Below, one piece after another: positions 42,921 to 53,129 of a DNA stretch of 61,812 nt. Positions within the stretch are counted from its first letter, which is position 1; each line of letters starts with the position of its first letter. The notes beneath the pieces are model-generated. The model did no database searches. It was given only the letters and a program-made list of their open reading frames with translations, and was not told where the DNA came from. The stretch covers positions 1 to 61,812 of the forward strand of contig JAAAIG010000122.1 in assembly GCA_015852425.1 (NCBI GenBank), written 5' to 3'. The translations under genes were made by a program, and so were the position numbers. Source of the stretch: Gryganskiella cystojenkinii (lineage: Eukaryota > Mortierellomycota > Mortierellomycetes > Mortierellales > Mortierellaceae).

Positions 42921-45900
42921 ATGAAGTCCACACCTTGGCATATGAAGTTATTCAAGGCCACGAACAATGATAGCATCAGCACCCTCAGTATCTCCAATCC
43001 AACCCTCATAACCACCAGCCCAACCTCTGCCGGAACTCCAATTCCTCGACATCATCGACTCACACCCCCCGCTGGATCCTGTTCCACAACTTCTCCACCT
43101 TCACATCTACCAGTCCCTCCACCCGTCGTCAATAACTCGTCTAGCCTTCTTCTTCCTAACTCTTTCTCGACCATTAATGGTCCTTTATTCTTCCCACCAC
43201 CTGTAAGGCCGACAGAGATCAATATACCCACGGCAAGCAAGAAAATTCGAACTGGCGGTGGAGGAGGCATTGGTAACAGTGGCAGTGGAAGCGGTGGTCT
43301 CTTTGGGTTCCACAACTCGTCTATGCATAACCTGTTGCACCTCACTTTCCAGTCAGATCGAGATCCGCCTTCGACAAATCCGACCAAAAGTACCTCTCCT
43401 AATAATATTATTACTGGAAACAGCAACACCATCAACAATAGTGATCGCCATAATAATAACAAAAATGAAGGGGCTGCAACGGCAACAGCACAACAAGATC
43501 AACAACTACCAAAACTGGAAAGCACTACAATTTATTACCACCCACCCACATCGAAACAAGGGAATGAGGACGACCAGATAGACGAAAAAGAGGAAACGGA
43601 CTTTCTGAGAAAAAAAAGCACGAGAAAAAGTCAGCAAGCGACTGTCGCCGCCTCCGCAATCAGTGACCCATTTGGAATCGTTCCAAAACCCCAGCACATT
43701 CAGCAGTTCACGAACGGTCAAAATACTCACCTTGAGCAACAAGACCATCCGAAACCGAGCTCAATCTACAACCACAATCATTATCATCGTTCACCACCGT
43801 CCCAAGCTCGTCCTCCAGAGCTTTTCGACATTGCCACGGTCGGCGATGTGGAAGAATTAAGTCGCCGTAGAAGAAACGTTCTTGGCCAACTGGCGGAGGG
43901 AAGACTCTCCGCTCCGGATATCCCGACCAAACCCCGACGAAGCTCCCCGACACCGACGCATCGTAGTCAAGAGGACTATCATTCCTCTGCGCCAGCGGGG
44001 CCGCGATCGACCAGTTTACAACAACCGCATCATCACCACCATCGACATGCCTGCGAATATGCGCAACAGCAACAGCAACAATATCAATCGGGAAAAGATG
44101 GCCCTGGCGCAGTAATCCCCCTCTCGGAATGGAAAGCAAAGCAACAGCTACTACAATCGAGAGCACTTCTCTTGGACAAACAGCTACCTAGTCTTCCTGT
44201 CATTTCGGACAGAAAGAAGAACAGATCGCGACATCAAGAACAGCATCTGCCAACAAGGAAGAGGTCCCAATCTGCGGCGCCAGGGCCGCCTAAGGGACCA
44301 TTTTTCGAAGGAAAAACTACAATTGCTGTTCCGCCCATCCACAAGCAAAGTCCAACAACAACGACAGCAGCACTGAAGTCTCCTCCTCCTCGACCTCCGC
44401 CTCCACCTCCGCTCTCCATCTCCACAACGTTCGGTCCCGACCAAAAAGTTGCAGTTCAACCTCAAACAACTGTCCGAGCTCGACCAGCGCTCAAGCCTAA
44501 GGCGATCAAGACAACTCGACCTGTTACACCTCCCATACCACCGCATTCGTCCATCTCTCCAGCCGCTGTAGCAGCAGCAGCAGCCATGCTTACCTCGCCA
44601 CCACCCACGACCCCTCTTCCTCCAACCCCTAGTCGATATGGTAACCCATTCTTGTTCCCGCCACCGATGCCGACGACTCCTCCATCATTCGCGGCCTCAG
44701 TGCTGGGGAACTCATCATCGTCACCACAAGATCTACAAGGCGTGCTCTTTCCAACGCCTCCCTCTAACTCTATTCTCCTCCCATCGGTTCTAAATGGCCT
44801 ATCCAACCCTTTGTCATCGTTGCCTTTGACAGGAGAACCTAGCATCGATAACCTGGTCAAGGTCGTGGATAGTCTTAGTGATACGGTTGAGACCCTTCAA
44901 CGCAAGCTCGCGACAATGCTTGTGCTCGAGGCGCAAGTGAACACGACTCCATCAACGACTCCAGCAACGATCACAGTTACCACCACCACAACCGGAAGAG
45001 CAGCCACGACAACAACAGCAACACTGGGAGAAGAGCCGTGTCACTTCCCTGTGATAATGAACCCGATGACAGCAGACACGACTGCTAGCACAGTGGATAA
45101 TGTCAACGAGAGATCGAATTCCACCGTGGAGCTTTCGACGGCTGAAATCGAGAGTGGAGGTGACGGAGTGCTAAGACGATCAACGGCGGCCCATTGTCTG
45201 ATCAGTGGAGCAGAGTCCAAGGCGCGACGGAACATTCGAGTATCCACCAAATGGACTACTGTCAGCACGACCACGAGTACCAGCACGACCAACGCAAGTT
45301 CTGATGGTGTCATAGGCTGTGTCAGCCACGGGAAAGGTCTCATCGGCCTCGCCGCATCCGTTGCCGCGAGCCTTAGTGGGGTGAAGACGCCGAGTCCAAC
45401 ATTACCGACACCTTTTTTGCTGTTGCACCATGAGGGACTCCCCCTCGGAACCACGATCACGACCACGACTACCTCGTCCACATCGTCCTCGGTCAACAAC
45501 AGTCCGCAATCGACCTCAGTAGAGCACCTCCAGTCGGATAAATATCCCTCGCCATTTTTGTCGAATTCGACCCCAACTCGTCCTCGGTCCACTGGAGTCG
45601 CTATGGAGCTGAGAGATGCACTTGATGCGATTGATTCGAGATTGAGCCTGCTTCATCATGAATGGCCTCAGCTTTTCCCTTCGAAGAGGTCATCAGCCAC
45701 AGCAGCATCGAACGCTCTATCACTGCCCTCACATCAACCAATACACGTAACAGAAGCAAGGGCTACAGCGGCAACGGCATCCGCCACTGACTCTTCGAAC
45801 TCTGACCCGCCTCTCCAGCCTTTTCAGCAATCTCATCCCCCAACTGAGACTATTATTGGGAAATCAAAACCGAACATTTCCGACGAAGCCACCTTGTCGA

Positions 45901-46826
45901 CGTTGACTCCATCGCTCCCCGCGCCACGCGCACATCCCTTGCCTACTCCACCATCGAGTAAATCTGCCGCAAACGAGTACCTTATTCATTATGCAAATGC
46001 CCATCCACCTCCATCGCTTCCAATGCCGCCTCTTCCGCCTTCTCTCCCGCCCTCTCTTCCTCCATCTCTTTCATCACTTCCTCCCTATGGTGGCACCTTG
46101 CAAGTGCCTCAACACCTTCTCTCGGTCAATATCGACTCATCGCCTCCTCATTCCTCGGCTTCATCATTGTCTTCGTCCAAGTCCGCACGAGACGTCGTCC
46201 GGAGAAACACTGCATATCGATGCCAGACCCTCGATGGAGAACTTCAGACCATGATCGATCGACTGCAGGCCGAGCTTCGCTTACAGCACCGTCGACAACA
46301 GGAACGTCGTTGTCAGTTACAAAAAATGCAGGGAAAACGGCAAGGACAGCACTCGACCCCGCTCCCTGGCGACACAGGAAGAGATGTGGCTTTTGACAAG
46401 GAAGGACCTCCAGGAGTGGACTCTTTGGCTTCGTTGTCTGAGATGGTCAATTCTGGAGGAGATGGTCCCTTACCCCCTATTCCACCACTCACGAGGATCT
46501 CGGGAGATGAGAAGCCGGAAAAGTGGTCGTATCATGAGAACGATCAAGAATTGTCGTCATCGTCATCCTTGTGCAAGTCGGCCTCTCGACGTAAACGAGA
46601 ACGTCGTCGTGGTGGCCTGGATGCTGCCACAGTCGCGTCTGCAGCGTCGATCGTACCACCGAGTCATCTGGACGAAGAAGAACAAGAAGCAGTCGAAGAC
46701 GAGGAGGACGAGGAGGTTTTCTTGAGGGATTGTGGACCCGAGACCAGACGACTCCTTATGAGCATTGAAGAGATTCGTAAACGGGTCTTGGAAGTAGGCC
46801 GGTTGGGTGGTGGTTTTGACCTGTGA
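42921..46826 (+). CDS. Large proline/serine/threonine-rich low-complexity protein
   Basis: Single long exon, 1301 residues from the ATG at 42921 (TTTCTACCATGAAG). In-frame sequence upstream has no ATG. Most of it is disordered: poly-Pro/SH3-ligand-like runs (PPPRPPPPPPLS, LPPSLPPSLPPSLSSLP), poly-His, Thr and Asn runs. Short ordered parts are an early FDIATVGDVEELSRRRRNVL helix; a coiled-coil-like stretch near residue 650 (NLVKVVDSLSDTVETLQRKL); LRDALDAIDSRLSLLHHEW; and a C-terminal helical region (DGELQTMIDRLQAELRLQHR, then ETRRLLMSIEEIRKRVLEVG). This resembles scaffold or polarity proteins that bind SH3 partners, but no family was recognised. The stop overlaps a GTGAGT donor-like site, so the last residues could be altered by splicing. 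Confidence 0.75.
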   Translation: MKSTPWHMKLFKATNNDSISTLSISNPTLITTSPTSAGTPIPRHHRLTPPAGSCSTTSPPSHLPVPPPVVNNSSSLLLPNSFSTINGPLFFPPPVRPTEINIPTASKKIRTGGGGGIGNSGSGSGGLFGFHNSSMHNLLHLTFQSDRDPPSTNPTKSTSPNNIITGNSNTINNSDRHNNNKNEGAATATAQQDQQLPKLESTTIYYHPPTSKQGNEDDQIDEKEETDFLRKKSTRKSQQATVAASAISDPFGIVPKPQHIQQFTNGQNTHLEQQDHPKPSSIYNHNHYHRSPPSQARPPELFDIATVGDVEELSRRRRNVLGQLAEGRLSAPDIPTKPRRSSPTPTHRSQEDYHSSAPAGPRSTSLQQPHHHHHRHACEYAQQQQQQYQSGKDGPGAVIPLSEWKAKQQLLQSRALLLDKQLPSLPVISDRKKNRSRHQEQHLPTRKRSQSAAPGPPKGPFFEGKTTIAVPPIHKQSPTTTTAALKSPPPRPPPPPPLSISTTFGPDQKVAVQPQTTVRARPALKPKAIKTTRPVTPPIPPHSSISPAAVAAAAAMLTSPPPTTPLPPTPSRYGNPFLFPPPMPTTPPSFAASVLGNSSSSPQDLQGVLFPTPPSNSILLPSVLNGLSNPLSSLPLTGEPSIDNLVKVVDSLSDTVETLQRKLATMLVLEAQVNTTPSTTPATITVTTTTTGRAATTTTATLGEEPCHFPVIMNPMTADTTASTVDNVNERSNSTVELSTAEIESGGDGVLRRSTAAHCLISGAESKARRNIRVSTKWTTVSTTTSTSTTNASSDGVIGCVSHGKGLIGLAASVAASLSGVKTPSPTLPTPFLLLHHEGLPLGTTITTTTTSSTSSSVNNSPQSTSVEHLQSDKYPSPFLSNSTPTRPRSTGVAMELRDALDAIDSRLSLLHHEWPQLFPSKRSSATAASNALSLPSHQPIHVTEARATAATASATDSSNSDPPLQPFQQSHPPTETIIGKSKPNISDEATLSTLTPSLPAPRAHPLPTPPSSKSAANEYLIHYANAHPPPSLPMPPLPPSLPPSLPPSLSSLPPYGGTLQVPQHLLSVNIDSSPPHSSASSLSSSKSARDVVRRNTAYRCQTLDGELQTMIDRLQAELRLQHRRQQERRCQLQKMQGKRQGQHSTPLPGDTGRDVAFDKEGPPGVDSLASLSEMVNSGGDGPLPPIPPLTRISGDEKPEKWSYHENDQELSSSSSLCKSASRRKRERRRGGLDAATVASAASIVPPSHLDEEEQEAVEDEEDEEVFLRDCGPETRRLLMSIEEIRKRVLEVGRLGGGFDL

Positions 46827-47233
46827 GTCTCCCTTTCTAAATTCGTCGTCATGCATCAATAGTCTAATGTTCGTCACTCGCTTCATCTTACCACATCATC
46901 AGTACAATAACAGTGTCTCTACTCCAATAATACATGTTTCCGTTCTTCTCCAAGCCATCACAATCTGATTACTCTCGTTACTCATCCATGTATTGATACC
47001 TCTGATCTCTTCACGAAGGCTCTCTCCACTTTCTTCATATTTTAGTGCCTGCAAGATAAAACTATGACCCGGATAACTGACTTGCGGGCTTGCGGCAGCC
47101 AAACACTCATAGTAATGTTGCTCTTTGATCGACACTTCTCTTTTCTGACAGAATGCGTTTTCCATGCTTTTTTTCATGTGTATTAGTTTTATTTTATTTG
47201 AAGGGCTTTAAATGATTAATAGTAACGATACGA
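46827..47233. other. Intergenic region between convergent genes
   Basis: About 400 bp holding both 3' flanks. A CATCATCAG at about 46900 could be the acceptor for the GTGAGT at the end of the preceding gene. No other feature. Confidence 0.5.
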
Positions 47234-50200
47234 TCACTTCAGAATTGTCAGCATGGAGTTGGCCTCGCACGCCTCGCCTATCGCCAGTACTCCATTGTCT
47301 CCGATCTTGTTATTTTGCAAGTTCAAAGACGTCAGTGTCAAGTTGGTCTTGAGTGCCTCGGCCAGCGCCTGAGCTCCATCGTCTCCGATCTTGTTACTCT
47401 GCAAGTTCAAAGTCGTCAGCGTCGAGTTGGTCTTGAGTGCCTCGGCCAGCGCCTGAGCTCCATCGTCTCCGATATTGTTACTCTCCAAGTTCAAAGTGGT
47501 CAGAGTCGAGTTGGTCGTTAGTGCCTTGGCTAGCACCTGAGCTCCGCTGTCTCCGGTCTTGTTAGAACCCAGGATCAAAGTGATGAGAGCTGAGCTGGTC
47601 TTGAGCATCTCTGCCAGTATTCTGATATCCTTTCCTCCAATTGATCCAGCAGTCATCTCCAAGGATAATGTGCAATGTTGTGATGATGTCGTCCACTGAA
47701 AGCTGATGAGCTTAATGAGTTCCTTCGGAAGAACAATATCAATCGCTTTCATATTAGGAAGCTCCTTCAAGCGAGAGAGTACTCCGTATTGTGCAGATGT
47801 CGATAAAATGTTGCTGCCGAAGCTTGTTCGAAAACGTCCGAGATCCAGTCGGAGAATCGATACTCTGGAGTTCTTGAGTGCATCCTCCAATGCTCTAATG
47901 TCGCTCCAGGTGCACTCCCAATGCAGATCCACGATGAGCTCGAGGACGTCCTTGGCTTTACTGACGACATTGTAAAACTCGGTGGCTTCAGAGCTGGACT
48001 TTAACGCGATTTTGATCCTTCCCTGTTGCTGATCGAATTCTCCTCCTGCAAGCTTGACAATCTCACATAGCTTCTGGGTGTGATTCTCTTCATAGCTGGT
48101 TCGATAGTGGTCACGACAGACCCATTTGACATGGCCATCTTTGGTTGTCATGCGGTACAGATTGCCCAGCGAAGTACAAGGACTGTTCTCTGATAGATAT
48201 GCCACGAAAAGACGCAGTTCTTCCTTCCCTTCGAGCCTGACGGCACCCTGAAGATACCTGGTGAGATCGTCTTGCAGAACCCTCGCATCACCGATACTGT
48301 CGACGGCGTTTGTCTCTTGAGGTTCATGTGGAGTACTAATTTCCTTCATATATTCCAGAGCATAATCAACATCTTCGCTGATCTTGGAAGAAGCCGAATC
48401 AATAGCAGACTGTGTAGAATTGAGAAGGTTGATCGTTTTTGAGTTCGCCAGGACTGGGATAACAAGGCCGGCGATTTTGTATCCCGTTTTGATCATATTG
48501 AGCATCAAAAGCATGTATGTTCCGTATGTTTCGAAAAATGTTGTCGATTTGTTGATAATATATCCCTCATGTTTTGCTAGATGAAGGTCATGAGGGATCG
48601 TGTCTTCAGTTGTTTTGGTATGTTCTCCACACTCACAGATAAAGTGCAGGCGGAATTTGGTGCGAAACATTGTCGTCGGATCCCAGGCTGTGGAGGTTTC
48701 AGGAAGAATAATGAACAGTCGCGGAATGGAATCGAATGCTACTGGCAGCTCTCCCGAATCGTTTGGCAATAACTCGTTGGGCAAATTTGGCGCCATAGCC
48801 AGTAACAGCTTGAGTTTGGCAATATCCGCGTCTGAGAAATCTGCCGCATCAAACCTCAGGTGCCTCAGATGGGATAAATCAACATTCTCCGGTAATGGAC
48901 TGGAACGCTGGAAAAAATCTTTGGGAGCGCGCTCAATTTCGAAAGACTGCATAGAAGAGTGTCGCATAATCTCGAAGATTGGGTCGTATCGTCGGCTTCC
49001 ACTGAGAATGATGTCGGTCTTGGGAGATTTTCTCCAGTTCAAATTAATCCTCAGCGATCTGATGTTCGATTTGAGGATCATGTTCTTGAAATTGACGAGG
49101 TCGGAATATTCTTGATCCCACCCAAGCCCCACGTCGAGATCGAGAACACCTGTGGCTTTGCTGACAGCATCGTAAAACTCGGTAGCCATAATGGCGGACT
49201 TCAACCATATGTTTAACTTTCCTAGCTGCTCGTCAAAATCTCCTCCTGCCATCTTGACCACTTCGCGCAGCTTGCTGGCGTACTGCTCTTTGTAACCGGT
49301 CCGATAATGGTCGCGGCAGACCCATTTCACATGCCCATTCTTGGTCGTCATGCGGAATAGGTTGCCAAGCAAGTTATCTGAACTGTTGGCCGCCAGATAC
49401 GATCCGAGCTGTCGTAAGTCCATGCCTTCCAACCCCTCAACACCTGCCAGGTAGCCGGCAAAATCCTCTTGTGGCCTCCTCACGTTGCCTTCAACATCAA
49501 TATTGCCTGATTTTTCGAGCAGAGCACGATTCTCCTCCAAACAGGCCAGAGAAAAATCGACTCCATCAATGATCTTTGAGGTCACTGAGTCAATCGTTGA
49601 CTGGGCAAAATCGATAGCATTGACCACCTTCAAGCTAGCAAGCGCTGGGACAGCATGGCCTGCGATACCGGTCCCTACTTTGATCAACTGGAGCATCACC
49701 ATCAAGAAGGGTCCGTATTTCTTGAAAAAATCTGACGGTTTGTTGACGACATACCCCTCATGGTTGGCTAGGTGAAGGTGATGAGGGATCTTGCTTCCAA
49801 ATGCCTTTGTGTGTTCGCCACATTCACAGATAAAGTGTAAGCGGAACTTGGTGCGGATCTTGTTCACCGGATCCCAAGATGTCGAGGCATCAGGAAGAAC
49901 AACGAACAGTCTCGGTATGGTATATTCGAGAAGCTCATAGTTTTGCACCAGAATGGCCTCTGCTTTCTGCAGAATCAGAGCAAGGCAGTCTAGCATTCGC
50001 TGTTGATTCTGAAGGACCTCGACCACTTTGTTCTCGATCACGGCGACAGTGACAGTCAACCCATTGACCTTTTCGACCATATACCTTCGGAAGTGAGACT
50101 CGTCTGCGGCAGCCACCACTACGGGGGTTGTTGCTGCCGGAATCAACTTCGAATTAATCAGTGATGTGAGAGCTTCACGGTCTAATGGCTTTCCAGACTT

Positions 50201-50845
50201 GTGAGCTAGATCGATAGCCTCGGTCACAGATTTCAGCTGATTTTCCATATGAGTAGTTGTTCTTCTGGTCAATGTCGGCTGGCGTGGTTCAGCTGGTGAC
50301 AACTCGGTGGAGAGATTCGGGGTAATTGAAAGGCCAGAGACAGACTCAGAGATTGTCAGGATGGAGCTCGATGGAGGGTTGACATCCAGCTCATTATTGA
50401 TAGCGCCAGAACAGCCGATGGGATCATGAGTGGGAGTGTCGGCTCGACCATTGGCGGGAGCCAGACTCGACGTTGCCATTGGACGGTCCACAGGATCATG
50501 CTCGAGGGTAGTGGACAAGACAACATCCAGGACTGCACCCGGGAAGTGGTTGATGCAGGGAGGATCAATTCTTGAGGCCAAAATAAGAAAAATTGCTTTA
50601 TCAGATTGCCGTTCTAGGATTCTATCGCTAGCAAAGCGTCAGGCACACTTTTCTTTCTCTTACATCCTTCGATTTGAATCCTTCATCATGTTGACAGTAA
50701 CATTGCCGTTCCTGACATACTGAACTCTACCAAAGACCTGCGTGATGTCCTGCCAGTTCACGATGTCCTGCTCGCCAAGGTGCACGATAGGGATATTCTC
50801 GATAACCGTTGTCCCGATCAGGCGGAATGACTGAGTCTTTTCCAT
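47234..50845 (-). CDS. NLR-like protein with tandemly duplicated module and C-terminal RNI-type LRRs
   Basis: 1172 residues in two exons: 50845-50664 and 50570-47234, joined in phase by a GTAAGA..CTCAAG intron. Exon 1 (MEKTQSFRLIGTTVIENIPI, then GEQDIVNWQDITQVF) leads into PPCINHFPGAVLDVVLSTT, which fits a coherent N-terminal domain and supports the splice. Coiled-coil-like sequence follows. A ~397-residue module starts at about residue 279 (IPRLFVVLPDASTSWDP; FRLHFICECGEHTK; HLANHEGYVVNKPSDFF; GHVKWVCRDHYRTGY) and is repeated from about 676 (IPRLFIILPETSTAWDP; FRLHFICECGEHTK; HLAKHEGYIINK; GHVKWVCRDHYRTSY). The C-terminus has at least four 28-residue ribonuclease-inhibitor-type LRRs (NSTLTTLNLQSNKIGDDGAQ). 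No NACHT or NB-ARC P-loop was seen. This fits a sensor or receptor role by analogy only. Confidence 0.85.
47300..47575 (-). repeat. 84-bp tandem repeats encoding LRRs
   Basis: Units of 84 bp (28 codons) with near-identical DNA, for example two copies of GCCTCGGCCAGCGCCTGAGC at the same spacing on the plus strand. The similarity is higher than expected from protein constraint alone, suggesting recent expansion or gene conversion. Confidence 0.85.
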
Positions 50846-51211
50846 TACCTTTTTTTTTGACTGTATTTGTAGGTAGATAAATGAGATAAGAGAAAGTAGT
50901 GATTCCGCGCCGGAAAGCCAAGGTGATGTGTGTGAAGGAAGAAGCTTTAGAGTGAAAGAGACAAAAATTCAAAAGCAGACTTTTCACTCGAAAATTGTTC
51001 TGTCCTGCAGCTTTGCCATTTTTTTATGCTTATTCTGCTTCGCCTTTTCCCACGTTATTGCAAACGATGAGTTTACAGATGAAAATTCGAATTTTACAAA
51101 CGATCCTTTAGTTATGAAGGCAGAGAGTCAATTTTGATGTCAACTTTATATTTTCTCGAAATAAATGCGGATGGGAGGCAGGTCGACTTATCCACAATGT
51201 TTCTTACTGTG
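50846..51211. promoter_or_regulatory. Upstream region of the NLR-like gene
   Basis: About 365 bp between the NLR-like start and the 3' end of the next minus-strand gene; a poly-T run on the plus strand follows the start codon. No gene seen. Confidence 0.45.
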
Positions 51212-53129
51212 CTAGTCGTCCTCATACAACACATTACGGATCAACTCACTGATATTATGGGTCGAGGACGCAGCCGGGACAGGAGGGATGGCAATGTCTT
51301 GAGACCCCATCGAAGCATTACTCATCGAGGGGGAGTCTGCGGTTGCATACGCCGACGACGTGGTCGTGTAGGCGGAAGATCTTGTATCGGCATAAGCGCT
51401 ATGATATCCTCCCACAGAAGGCGACTGAGAGGATCCCCCGTAGTTGCGGGGTGTGGCCGTCGATTGGGTCTCGGTCTCGGATCCGGCAATGCCTCCTGCG
51501 ATAGAAGAGGCCACTTGCGGGGAAGACTCGTGCGCAGACATGTAAACCTGAGAGGGCGAACCAGTGTCGAGGTAATAAATACTGTCCGAATCGCCTTCAG
51601 TTGCATCTTGTTGACCAGCAGCGACCTCGTCCTCCTCATCTTCAAACGTCTTTTTCAACAACATCTGATGATTGACCGCGGCAGCAGCTACAGCCGCAGC
51701 ACTGGTTCCGAAAGATCCAGCAGCAGCACTATTGGCAGAGTGGTTGCCGACGCTGTCTGTGAGAGATTCTTGACTGGCGACGGACAATCGGTTCGCGAGG
51801 TCGTACTGCTGCTTCAACGCATCACTAGTCGAGACCGGGACAGGGAAGGGCAACACGTTCGAGGCAGCCGCTGCACCAGCGACAGCTAATCCGAGGGATC
51901 CACCAGATCCTGCGCTCTGGTCACTGACACGGCGACTGTCGCTGTTATGCTGCGATCCTCCTCCGCCCATGTTCTCATAACCGTAGGCCCCAACGGTCAA
52001 GGCTCCAACGCCGGCGGCGGCATAAGAGTAATCAGCATTGCCGTTATTGTAACTGGCCTCGGGTCTGTTGACGTAGCTTCCTGCCTGGTGCAAACTTGGC
52101 AACGAAGGTTCCGAGCCAGCAATGCCAAAGGCGTTGGCAGTACCATGATGGTCACCAATCTCCTCTTTTCCACCACCATACATGTCATCCTCGTATCCGG
52201 CAGCGACAAGACCACCGGCGCCACCTCCAACAGCGGCGCCGTAGATGGAGAGATCGCGATCCTGATCCTCTCTCTGACGTTTACGCCTGCGGGTCACGAC
52301 CAGACCAAAGACAAGCAAAGCAACCGCAGCGAGACCACCGACGGCGCCGAGAGCAGCGGCAGGGACGTTCGTGTTGTTGCTCGTTGCCGGGTGCTGGGGG
52401 CAGTCCTGGCAAAGAGCTGCTAGAAGGGTCGAACGCAACAGTGGTCGTCGGTACAGCGATGGTGTTGTTGACCTGAACGATGGTCGTGACCGGGATCACG
52501 GTTGATGTCCCTGAAATGACAGTCGAGATGTAAGTGAAGGTCGTGGTATAGATTGGAGGGGCAGGGGTCTGTGTCGTTGGTGGAACAGTCTTTGTTGGTG
52601 GTGCGGTTGTAGGTGGAGGATTAGGGTTCTGGGTCGTTGGAGGCGGCTGAGGGTTTTGAGTCGTTGGTGGTGGTGGAGGTGGTGGGGGTGGGGGTGGGGG
52701 AGGAGGTGGTGGCGGGGGTGCCGTGACAGTCAAGGATGAGCACTTGGCCGAGTAGGGCAAGACATGGAACCAATGCGCGATATCCCAAATGCTGCCCGAG
52801 TACTCAACATAGTACTGGTTGTTGGAGCAGCCACTGTTGTAAAGACTCGAGGGGATAGTCCAAGAGTCTCCGAGGGAAGTTGAGAACGAGCTGACCTTGT
52901 TCCCGGAAGAAGAACAATAAAGGTTGAAATTCACTGAGTAGACATCTGAGGCCTTGGGCCACCAACCGTTATCACCAATAGAGATATCGACTGAATTTCC
53001 AACCTCGTGGTTGCCTGTAGGGGCTTGACAACTCAGTGAAGCCTGAGCAGAGGAAGCGAGAAGGCTCAGGGCCACGACCAAGCCGGTGAGGGTCGTGGAC
53101 TTTATCTTTTTTTGCGGGCTGTATTTCAT
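51212..53129 (-). CDS. Type I surface protein: KNH-like ectodomain, Pro/Thr stalk, membrane span, long tail (frame break inside)
   Basis: Start ATG at 53129. A signal peptide (TTLTGLVVALSLLASSAQAS) is followed by a ~110-residue ectodomain starting SCQAPTGNHEVGNSVDISIG with paired cysteines, similar in layout to KNH/Kre9-like Ig-fold domains. A run of about 18 Pro (coding DNA GGTGGTGGGGG-like) and a PPTT-repeat stalk come next. The span AAALGAVGGLAAVALLVFGL and its basic stop-transfer VVTRRRKRQ lie in a different frame, followed by a ~330-residue Ala/Gly/Ser-rich tail ending in a stop at 51212. The frame changes between about 52460 and 52380. Either a short intron is present (for example ending at the TTGCCAG or CCCCCAG acceptor) or the G5 run at 52396-52400 carries an indel. 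It is the same-strand neighbour and likely paralogue of 54892-56605. Confidence 0.75.
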
